Part shown: positions 1-7,069 of the stretch, in pieces
Layout of the letters: every line of letters begins with the position of its first letter
Position numbering within the stretch: the first letter of the stretch is position 1
Assembly (NCBI GenBank): GCA_021648585.1
Contig: JAKISM010000022.1
Span: 1 to 23,192, forward strand
Source of the DNA: Devosiaceae bacterium
GTDB lineage: Bacteria; Pseudomonadota; Alphaproteobacteria; Rhizobiales; Devosiaceae
DNA length: 23,192 nt
Direction of reading: 5' to 3'
Notes under the pieces: model-generated
Told to the model about the DNA's origin: nothing
The model's input: the letters and a program-made list of their open reading frames with translations, nothing else
The model's database searches: none
Program-made: the position numbers and the translations under genes

Positions 1-1230
1 TCGATTGAGCAATCAATCAAAGCAACGATTAATGCAGGTAAAGAAGCCATGCTAGATTGCGAGCATTTTTTTGATGGCTATAAGGCAAACCCAACTTATG
101 CAAAATCATGCATAAAACGGGCACTTGATGCAGGTGCTAATTGGGTGGTGCTTTGCGATACAAATGGCGGCACATTACCATTTGAAATTGAGCAGGCTGT
201 CAGTGAAATCTTAGAAATCTGTCCGGGTGAAAAATTAGGCATTCATGCCCATAATGATACGGGCAACGCCATTGCTAATTCTTTGGCGGCGGTGCGTGCT
301 GGGGTGCGCCAAGTGCAAGGCACATTAGGGGGAATAGGAGAGCGTTGCGGCAATGCAAATCTTATTACGTTAATTCCAACTCTTATGCTAAAAAATGAAT
401 TTTGCGATAAATCTTCCCTATCAATAAATAATGAGCAATTAAAAAAACTCACCCATATTTCACGTGCATTTGATGATATATTAAATCGTGCGCCAAATGA
501 TCATAGCCCATATGTTGGCTCATCTGCCTTTGCTACAAAAGCTGGTATTCATGCTTCAGCACTGGTAAAATACCCTCAAAGCTATGAACATATAGAGCCA
601 GAATTAGTCGGCAACCAGCGCTCAATAAAAATGTCGCAACAAGCTGGAAAATCCAATCTTTTGGTAGCGCTAAAAAGGCATGATATTGAAGTTGATAAAA
701 ATGATGAACGCCTAAGCGCTTTATTGAAAGAGGTAAAGGAAAGAGAGGCGAGGGGCTATTCCTATGATGGTGCAGATGCTTCTTTTGCGCTTTTAGCGCA
801 TAAAAACCTTGGCACTTTGCCTAAATACTTTGAGGTCGAGGGCTATCGCACCTCAATCGAGCGCCGCCATAATGTTAAAGGAGAATTAGTCACCGTTTCA
901 GAAGCCGTGGTAAAGATAAATATCGAAGGCGAGTTGTTCATGTCGGTTGCTGAGGGCAACGGCCCAGTTAATGCACTTGATCAAGCAATGCGAAAAGATC
1001 TCGGCAAATATAGCGATATTATTAAAGGATTAGAGCTGGTAGATTTTAAGGTGCGTATTCTTGATGGCGGTACTGGCGCTGTTACTAGAGTGCTAATTGA
1101 GAGTAAAGATGAAAGCGGTGAGAGGTGGGTAACAATAGGCGTGTCGCCCAATATTATCGACGCTTCTTTTGAAGCTTTATATGAATCAATTACCTATAAA
1201 TTGATGAAATCTAGTAACTATAGTATTTAG
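1..1230 (+). CDS. cimA: Citramalate synthase, 3' part (5' end outside window)
   Basis: The frame is open from base 1, so the gene starts before the window; about 410 codons are visible. The family (LeuA-like DRE-TIM metallolyase, TIGR00977 type) condenses pyruvate and acetyl-CoA to (R)-citramalate, which feeds 2-oxobutyrate and isoleucine synthesis in the cytoplasm. Seen in the sequence: DAGANWVVLCDTNGG, the metal-binding HxH in GIHAHNDTGNA, then QVQGTLGGIGERCGNANL, all hallmarks of the TIM barrel. The rest matches the C-terminal regulatory (LeuA dimer-like) region, with GGTGAVTRVLI. Members are usually about 530-540 residues, so roughly 120-130 residues are missing. 2-isopropylmalate or homocitrate synthase is the alternative, but DCEHFFDGYKANP is typical of the citramalate type. 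The stop codon lies inside the left arm of a hairpin (1220-1252). Confidence 0.9.
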   Translation, partial: SIEQSIKATINAGKEAMLDCEHFFDGYKANPTYAKSCIKRALDAGANWVVLCDTNGGTLPFEIEQAVSEILEICPGEKLGIHAHNDTGNAIANSLAAVRAGVRQVQGTLGGIGERCGNANLITLIPTLMLKNEFCDKSSLSINNEQLKKLTHISRAFDDILNRAPNDHSPYVGSSAFATKAGIHASALVKYPQSYEHIEPELVGNQRSIKMSQQAGKSNLLVALKRHDIEVDKNDERLSALLKEVKEREARGYSYDGADASFALLAHKNLGTLPKYFEVEGYRTSIERRHNVKGELVTVSEAVVKINIEGELFMSVAEGNGPVNALDQAMRKDLGKYSDIIKGLELVDFKVRILDGGTGAVTRVLIESKDESGERWVTIGVSPNIIDASFEALYESITYKLMKSSNYSI

Positions 1231-1252
1231 CATTTTCAATGCTAAATACTAT
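1220..1252. repeat. Perfect 15-bp hairpin over the cimA stop codon
   Basis: Left arm 1220-1234 (ATAGTATTTAGCATT) and right arm 1238-1252 are exact reverse complements around a 3-nt loop. There is no T-tract after the stem, so it is not a canonical intrinsic terminator, although it may still cap the cimA transcript. The right arm forms the first ten bases of the 93-bp repeat that follows. The outer sequence ATAGTATTT is also inverted relative to the AAATACTAT at that repeat's far end (1327-1335). Confidence 0.7.
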
Positions 1253-1335
1253 CACCGTTCGAAGCGATAGCGAGTACGGTGCGCGGCGAAGCCAGCGTAA
1301 TTCAATTAGCATAATTGAATTTAGAAAATACTATA
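1243..1335. repeat. 93-bp two-hairpin intergenic repeat, copy 1
   Basis: This block is the same length, without gaps, as 14233-14325, and differs at about nine positions. It starts with TAAATACTAT and ends with AAATACTATA. Inside are two stems. Stem 1 is CACCG (1253) to CGGTG (1281), imperfect here. Stem 2 is ATTCAATTA / TAATTGAAT, a perfect 9-bp stem with loop GCA. Most differences between the copies fall in stem 1, and at two positions both partners change so that pairing is kept. It ends 18 bases before the arsR -10 hexamer. Function unknown; it looks like a REP-type non-coding element. Confidence 0.8.
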
Positions 1336-1353
1336 AAGGCTTGATTTTATAAA

Positions 1354-1379
1354 TATAATCTTTATCGTAAATTTACGAT
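1354..1379 (+). promoter_or_regulatory. arsR -10 element and 16-bp palindromic operator candidate
   Basis: A consensus -10, TATAAT, lies at 1354-1359. Immediately after, 1364-1379 reads ATCGTAAATTTACGAT, a perfect 16-bp palindrome whose last two bases are the first two of the arsR ATG. ArsR-family repressors bind dyads of about this size over the transcription start, so self-repression released by the inducer is the natural reading (inference). No good -35 is seen. No Shine-Dalgarno precedes the ATG, so the transcript may be nearly leaderless (about 12 nt). Confidence 0.6.
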
Positions 1380-1722
1380 GAAAGAAAAAATCTCAAGCGA
1401 TAAAAATCTAGCTTTTGCGTTTCGTGCATTTGCTCACCCAGCAAGACTTAATATTTTGCGGGTAATTGCGCAAAAGTGCGGTGGGGGCGACAAGAATAAA
1501 AACAACACTTGCTGTTGCACTGATGTAACCAAATATATTGATCTGGCGCAATCGACCATTTCGCAACATATAAAGGTTTTGCTTGAGGCTGGATTAATAG
1601 AACGAAAATCTGAAGGCACAAAAAATTGTTATTCTATCTGCTATCAACGTCTTGATAAAGTGCAAGCAGATTTTGATAATTATCTAAAACAACAAATTAT
1701 AGAGGTCGTCAGTAATGAGTGA
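1378..1722 (+). CDS. ArsR/SmtB-family transcriptional regulator, cysteine-rich
   Basis: This is a 114-residue winged helix-turn-helix repressor. The fold is visible as FAHPARLNILRVI (helices 1-2), the recognition helix region AQSTISQHIKVLLEAGLI (57-74), and a short wing. Cysteines are many for its size: C34, C45-C46-C47, C84 and C88. The CCC run sits where ArsR and CadC carry their metal-binding CxC just before the recognition helix, so thiol sensing of a soft metal or metalloid such as arsenite is plausible (inference from family knowledge). An Asn/Lys-rich insert (39-43) separates C34 from the triplet. The gene overlaps the following exporter by 8 bp (1715-1722), so the two are almost surely co-transcribed and translationally coupled. 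The palindrome at 1364-1379 suggests autoregulation. Confidence 0.85.
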   Translation: MKEKISSDKNLAFAFRAFAHPARLNILRVIAQKCGGGDKNKNNTCCCTDVTKYIDLAQSTISQHIKVLLEAGLIERKSEGTKNCYSICYQRLDKVQADFDNYLKQQIIEVVSNE

Positions 1723-3565
1723 AAATAAACCAAAAATCAGCGCCGATGAAGGTTCGCTTTTTTCAACTATAAAAAACCTTTGGGTCTATATGTGGCCCTC
1801 CGATAGGCTTGATCTAAAATTACGAGTAATGGCCGCCATTGGCGCTTTGATGTTGGCAAAGGTCGCCACAACCTTAATACCATTTGCCTATAAGGGCATT
1901 ATAGATTCGCTAGGGGAAAACGCAGATAATCCAGAACTTATTATGGGTATTGCAGTGCCAATAGTGCTGGTGATTGCTTTTGGTGTTGCCAATATTATGG
2001 ATAGTCTTTTCCAGCAATTACGAGATGTTTTATTTGCTCGGGTTGGACAACATGCAGTGCGCCAATTAGCTCGCAAAACTTTCATTCATTTACACAGGCT
2101 CTCGCTTCGCTTCCACCTTCAACGTCATATGGGCGGTTTGTCTCGCATAATTGAGCGTGGTACAAAGGGCATAGAAACCATTGTGCGCTTTACAATGCTC
2201 AATACTGCGCCAGCTTTTGTTGAATTTATAATTGTTTCAATTATTTTCATCTGGCTGTTTGGCGTGCAATTTTTGGCCGTACTAGTTACGATAATTTTTA
2301 CCTATATATTTTTCACCATTCGGGCATCAAATTGGCGCATTGCAATTCGTAGAGCCATGAACCAGAGCGATGTTGAGGCCAATTCAAAAGCCATTGATAG
2401 TTTGATAAATTATGAAACTGTGAAATATTTTGGCAATGAAGAGTTAGAGACCAAACGCTTTGATAGCTCGATGGCAAATTACGAAAAAGCTGCCATAAAA
2501 ATGTGGGTTTCGCTTGGAATGTTAAATTTTGGGCAAGGGTTAATATTTTGGACTGGTATGATTGTTATAGGCATAATGTCGGCAAATGGTGTGATGGAAG
2601 GCAACATGACAATCGGCGATTTTGTGCTGGTCAATACATTCATGATGCAAATTTATCGTCCGCTAAATTTCATCGGCTCAGTATATCGTGAGATACGTCA
2701 AGGCCTAGCCGATATTGAAGAAATGTTCATGTTGCTTGATAAAGATCCCGAAATTGAAGATGCAACAGATGCAAAGGTTCTAAAAATAAGTGGCCCTGTT
2801 GTGAGTTTTGAAAATGTTTCTTTTCACTATGATGAAGATAGGCCGATATTAAAAAATGTAAGTTTTGAAGTGCCAGCAGGCAAAACTATTGCTATTGTTG
2901 GGCCATCAGGTGCTGGCAAATCCACAATTTCAAGGCTTATTTATCGCTTTTATGATATTTCAAACGGCAATGTGAAAATTGATAAGCAGGACGTGCGCAC
3001 CATTACACAAAAAAGCCTTCGTGCAGCAATTGGCATGGTGCCACAAGACACGGTTTTGTTTAATGATACGATAGGCTATAATATAGCTTATGGTCGTACT
3101 AATGCTTCTCAAGCTGAAATTGAAGAGGCAGCGCATATGGCGCAAATTGGTGAATTCATCGCCTCACTTCCTAAAGGCTATGAAACAAGAGTTGGCGAGC
3201 GTGGGCTAAAACTTTCGGGTGGTGAAAAGCAACGAGTAGCGATAGCCAGAACAATATTAAAAGCGCCGCCAATTTTAATTCTTGATGAAGCAACCTCAGC
3301 GCTTGATACAAAAACCGAGCGTGAAATCCAATCGGCATTAGATGCCGTTTCAAAAGGTCGCACAACATTAGTTATAGCACATAGGCTCTCAACCATTATC
3401 AATGCTGATGAAATTATAGTGCTAGAAAAAGGCGAGATTGTTGAGCGTGGTAAACATAGATCATTGCTTGGCAAAAAAGGGCTTTACGCACAAATGTGGG
3501 ATCGCCAGCGTGAGGCAAGTGAAGCAGAAGAGCAATTACGTAAGGCAAAAGAAAAGCAGCTTTAG
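1715..3565 (+). CDS. Atm1/ABCB7-type ABC exporter (fused membrane and ATPase domains)
   Basis: This 616-residue half-transporter acts as a homodimer in the inner membrane. An N-terminal six-helix exporter domain (about 30-330) is followed by an ATPase domain with Walker A GPSGAGKST (396-404), signature LSGGEKQ (500-506), Walker B ending LILDE (D524, E525) and the switch histidine H556 in IAHRLS. The N-terminal part (VYMWPSDRLDLKLRV) and YETVKYFGNE are typical of the Atm1 group. Bacterial and mitochondrial Atm1 proteins export glutathione-linked compounds, including metal-glutathione adducts and a sulfur species used in Fe-S assembly. Coupling to a cysteine-rich ArsR regulator points to metal or thiol-stress efflux here (inference). 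The C-terminal tail is highly charged. A generic multidrug MsbA-like exporter is less likely. Confidence 0.88.
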   Translation: MSENKPKISADEGSLFSTIKNLWVYMWPSDRLDLKLRVMAAIGALMLAKVATTLIPFAYKGIIDSLGENADNPELIMGIAVPIVLVIAFGVANIMDSLFQQLRDVLFARVGQHAVRQLARKTFIHLHRLSLRFHLQRHMGGLSRIIERGTKGIETIVRFTMLNTAPAFVEFIIVSIIFIWLFGVQFLAVLVTIIFTYIFFTIRASNWRIAIRRAMNQSDVEANSKAIDSLINYETVKYFGNEELETKRFDSSMANYEKAAIKMWVSLGMLNFGQGLIFWTGMIVIGIMSANGVMEGNMTIGDFVLVNTFMMQIYRPLNFIGSVYREIRQGLADIEEMFMLLDKDPEIEDATDAKVLKISGPVVSFENVSFHYDEDRPILKNVSFEVPAGKTIAIVGPSGAGKSTISRLIYRFYDISNGNVKIDKQDVRTITQKSLRAAIGMVPQDTVLFNDTIGYNIAYGRTNASQAEIEEAAHMAQIGEFIASLPKGYETRVGERGLKLSGGEKQRVAIARTILKAPPILILDEATSALDTKTEREIQSALDAVSKGRTTLVIAHRLSTIINADEIIVLEKGEIVERGKHRSLLGKKGLYAQMWDRQREASEAEEQLRKAKEKQL

Positions 3566-3577
3566 TGTTTTGTTCTA

Positions 3578-3737
3578 CCCCCACCGCTCTTATCCATACC
3601 CCCACCCTCAATCCCTCCCCGCAAGGGGGAGGGGGATTTGGCTTAGAGTATTTAGATTAAACATAAACTCAATCTACTTCCCTCCCCCTTGCGGGGAGGG
3701 ATTGAGGGTGGGGGTTAGGTAAAAAAGCGGGTGGGGG
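3578..3737. repeat. G/C-tract palindromic element, copy 1
   Basis: Arms 3598-3633 and 3680-3715 are exact 36-bp reverse complements (CCCTCCCCGCAAGGGGGAGG core) around a 46-nt AT-rich loop. An outer, looser pair extends the structure (CCCCCACCGCT at 3578 with AGCGGGTGGGGG at 3726). A second copy is at 20031-20177. It lies between the convergent exporter and RND genes, so it may end transcription from both sides, but there is no T-tract. Such CCCTCCCC elements are common between genes in Hyphomicrobiales (from memory). Confidence 0.85.
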
Positions 3738-3787
3738 TTCAAACTTAAAAAGTGATGATCGCATGAAGTGTTTGGGTTAAATTTCCA

Positions 3788-6700
3788 CTACTCAGCAGCT
3801 TCTTTAGCCAAAGCCTCATCATTCTTTTTGCCCTTTTTAATATATTTCTTCGTACTATCAACTTCAGGAGCATCTTCATCTACCTTAGCTTCAGCTCTAG
3901 CTAATTTCTTAGCCCTGCCTTTTGCGCCAATATTTTTAATGCTAGCCCAAATAGTTGATGGTGCAGTGAGCATTACTGGCACTAGAACCAGAGTTAAAAG
4001 GGTAGAAAAACTAAGACCTGCAATAACAGCGGTAGCTAATTGTATCCACCAAGAGCCAGCGATTGAGCCAATTTCTATTGAGCGAGAAAAGAAGTTTAGA
4101 GTAATGCCCATTGCCATTGGTAATAGACCAAAAATAGTCGTAATGGTTGTTAGCATAACAGGGCGGATACGTTGCGCCGCTGTCATTAGCATAGCAGTTT
4201 GTGGATCAATTTTTTGTTTCCGTGTAAAGCGATTATAAGTATCAATTAAAACAATAGAATTATTCACCACAATGCCAGCCAGCGAAATAATACCAACCCC
4301 TGTCATAATAGCAGAAAAAGCCTGCCCTGTAACCAACATGCCCAACAGCACACCAGCCACCGCCATGACGACAGTTGAGAGCGTTACAAAAACCTGATAA
4401 AAACTATTAAATTGGGTCAGCAAAATCAAAAACATCAAGAACATTGCCCCAAGTCCAGCCTGCACCATAAAGGCGTTAGTTTCGTTAGTCTGCTCGTCAG
4501 CACCGCCATAGACAAGCTCAGTGCCCAAAGGCCATGCCTGCGCTTCAGTCCATTCCTTTAGCTCAGCAACTTTATCTGCAGCTGCTATATCTTTGCCATT
4601 CTCGTCAACACCGCTAACGTTCGCCCCAATATTCATGCGGTATTTTTGATCCCAACGAGCAATAGAGGAAATTTTCTGCACTGGCACACGAGTAATAAAT
4701 GTTGAAACTGGCACAAGTCCATCTCTAGTGATTATTCGCATAGAATCAAGCGCATCAAATGAGCGTTGATCCTTTGGCAAACGAACAACAATATCAAGTT
4801 CATCAACAGCATCATTGGGGCGATAAGTGCCAAGATTTACCCCAGTAGTAACAAGCTGGATATATGGGCTAAGATCACGAATTCCTATGCCAAAACGTGC
4901 CGCCATATCTCTATCAACGTTTATTTCCCAATCAATACCGGGTTTGGGACGACCATCTTCAACACCAATTACATCGCCCAATTCATTGTCAACATAATCA
5001 CGAATTTTGGCGACTGTTGGGGCAAGTAATTCATATTCACTTGCTTCAATCCGTAAATTTATATCTTTGCCAGAAGGAGGCCCTTCTTCTGCTCCAATAA
5101 GTTCAATACCAACACCTGAAATATTTTTAGTTTTATCTATTACTTCATCAAATATTTCTTTAGCTTTACGGCGATTTTTATAGCCAACTAATTCAAGCTG
5201 AAAATTTCCGATAGTATCAGGAGGGGTTGATGCGACCGCTCCAGTTGAGCCAAAATTCATCACCACATCTTCAATGCCAGCAACTTTTAGCACTTCTGTT
5301 TCTACTTCAAGTAAAATACCTCTTATTTCAACGGGGGAATAATTTCCACGAGTGGTAACGGCAACGGTTGCAAATTGCGGTTCAACCACAGGAAAGGCAA
5401 CCATGCCTGTTGGGTTAGAGGCAAACAAAAAGAAAGCACCGCCAACTAATGAAAAACCAACGCTTAGTGATATGAATGGGTGTCTAATTAGAAATGAAAG
5501 GGCGCGAATGTATGAGCCAGTTACACCATGAACTTTTTTAATATCAAATTTAGCTGAGCCTGAAAGCGCTAGTGCAGAGGCCTTTTCTTTTTCGCTAATT
5601 TTCTTACGGGCAACAAACCGCCCAATAGTTGGAATGAATATCATTGCAACAATGAACGAGGATATCAGGGTGACTATTACCATGATGGGTAAATAGGACA
5701 TGAACTTGCCAATAATACCAGGCCATAATAAAAGCGGTAAAAATGCAGCTAATGTCGTTGCAGTTGAAGATGCTATTGGCCAAAACATTCTTTGTGCGGC
5801 ACGAATAAATGCCTCTTGGCGGCTCAAGCCTTCAGAAATTTTTCGCTCGGCATATTCAGTAACCACAATAGCGCCATCAACCAACATGCCAACGGTTAAA
5901 ACAAGCCCAAACATAATCATCATGTTGATGGTCATGCCCATGAACTGAAGGAATAAAAAGCCAATCATAAAAGAAATAGGGATAGAAAACCCGATTAACA
6001 GGGCAGGGCGCAACCCGAGCAGAGCGATTGAAACAATTAGCACTATTGAAACCGCAGTAAAAACAGATGCTTGCAGTGAGTCAAACATGCGTGTCGACAT
6101 TGTTGCCATATCCAGCATAAAAGAATATTGTAAAGCCTTTGGCCAATTTTGTGCGTGTTCATTGGTGATTTTTCTTACCGCTTTAGAAATATCGCCAATA
6201 TTTGTATCCAGCTTTTTTTTAACAGATAATATAAGTGCTGGCTGCCCATTAACTCGGGTAAAACTGGTTGCGTCCTTAAAGGTTCGCTGAATAGTTGCCA
6301 CGTCTGAAAAAGTTACAACTTTATCATCAGAAGTTTTCAGAGGTAAATTATATACGTCTTTCGCACTCTCAATTAGTCCGGGAACTTTAACCGCAAAACG
6401 CCCCTGCCCAGTGTCTAAGCGCCCTGCAGGAATTATTAGGTTATTTTTTGCCAAAGCGTCAAATAAATCATTAGCAGTAAGATTATAAGATTCTAATTTT
6501 AGCTGGTCGATAACAATTTCTAAAACCTCTTCTCTATCGCCAGATATTTCCACCTCACGAACATCGCCAATTCCCTCGATACTTTCCTTCAAGTCTTTTG
6601 CTAATTTGTTAATAGTTCGCTCGGGTATCTGCCCATAAAGCGCAACGGTTATTGTGCCAAAATCATCAATAGAAATTTCATTCACGCTTGGATCAGTAGC

Positions 6701-7069
6701 ATCATCAGGCAGGTTGGGCTTGGCTCTATCAACGCCATCTTTAGCACTCTGTACTGCTTCATCAATATCAACGTCCATTTCAAATTCTAAAATTATGGTG
6801 GCGCTATTATTATTGCCATAGGAGCGCATAGATTTTAGGCCATCAAGATTAGCCAGCTCGGTTTCGAGTGGTCGCACCAAAAGCTTATCAGCATCGCTAG
6901 GAGATATTCCAGTCTGCACGGTACTTATACTAAGAAATGGTATATCAATGGAGGGTTGCCCCTCACGAGGCAAAGTCATAAAGGCAGAAATGCCAGCAGC
7001 AAGCATGATAAACATAATTGTGAGGACAGTTTTTGGACGGCGCAGAATTGCCTCAAGCATATTCATCAT
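3788..7069 (-). CDS. RND-family efflux pump, inner-membrane permease
   Basis: At 1093 residues this has the usual length for a proton-driven tripartite efflux pump of the AcrB/HAE1 superfamily. It begins with MLEAILRRPKTVLTIMFIMLAAG (TM1). A large periplasmic loop follows, then TM2-6, a second periplasmic loop and TM8-12. In TM4, where AcrB has the Asp-Asp pair of the proton relay, this protein reads GMLVDGAIVV: D398 is present and the second residue is G399. TM10 has GIISLAGIVVNNSIVLID. The last 50 residues are a lysine/glutamate-rich cytoplasmic tail. Its ATG overlaps the stop of the adaptor gene (7066-7069, ATGA), so the adaptor and pump are coupled. No outer-membrane TolC-type gene is adjacent. 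The substrate cannot be told from the sequence. Confidence 0.92.
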   Translation of the reverse strand: MMNMLEAILRRPKTVLTIMFIMLAAGISAFMTLPREGQPSIDIPFLSISTVQTGISPSDADKLLVRPLETELANLDGLKSMRSYGNNNSATIILEFEMDVDIDEAVQSAKDGVDRAKPNLPDDATDPSVNEISIDDFGTITVALYGQIPERTINKLAKDLKESIEGIGDVREVEISGDREEVLEIVIDQLKLESYNLTANDLFDALAKNNLIIPAGRLDTGQGRFAVKVPGLIESAKDVYNLPLKTSDDKVVTFSDVATIQRTFKDATSFTRVNGQPALILSVKKKLDTNIGDISKAVRKITNEHAQNWPKALQYSFMLDMATMSTRMFDSLQASVFTAVSIVLIVSIALLGLRPALLIGFSIPISFMIGFLFLQFMGMTINMMIMFGLVLTVGMLVDGAIVVTEYAERKISEGLSRQEAFIRAAQRMFWPIASSTATTLAAFLPLLLWPGIIGKFMSYLPIMVIVTLISSFIVAMIFIPTIGRFVARKKISEKEKASALALSGSAKFDIKKVHGVTGSYIRALSFLIRHPFISLSVGFSLVGGAFFLFASNPTGMVAFPVVEPQFATVAVTTRGNYSPVEIRGILLEVETEVLKVAGIEDVVMNFGSTGAVASTPPDTIGNFQLELVGYKNRRKAKEIFDEVIDKTKNISGVGIELIGAEEGPPSGKDINLRIEASEYELLAPTVAKIRDYVDNELGDVIGVEDGRPKPGIDWEINVDRDMAARFGIGIRDLSPYIQLVTTGVNLGTYRPNDAVDELDIVVRLPKDQRSFDALDSMRIITRDGLVPVSTFITRVPVQKISSIARWDQKYRMNIGANVSGVDENGKDIAAADKVAELKEWTEAQAWPLGTELVYGGADEQTNETNAFMVQAGLGAMFLMFLILLTQFNSFYQVFVTLSTVVMAVAGVLLGMLVTGQAFSAIMTGVGIISLAGIVVNNSIVLIDTYNRFTRKQKIDPQTAMLMTAAQRIRPVMLTTITTIFGLLPMAMGITLNFFSRSIEIGSIAGSWWIQLATAVIAGLSFSTLLTLVLVPVMLTAPSTIWASIKNIGAKGRAKKLARAEAKVDEDAPEVDSTKKYIKKGKKNDEALAKEAAE

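Noticed and set aside
1220..1252. Rho-independent terminator after cimA
   Set aside because: The stem is AT-rich and has no following T-run, so the hairpin is listed as a repeat-associated structure only.
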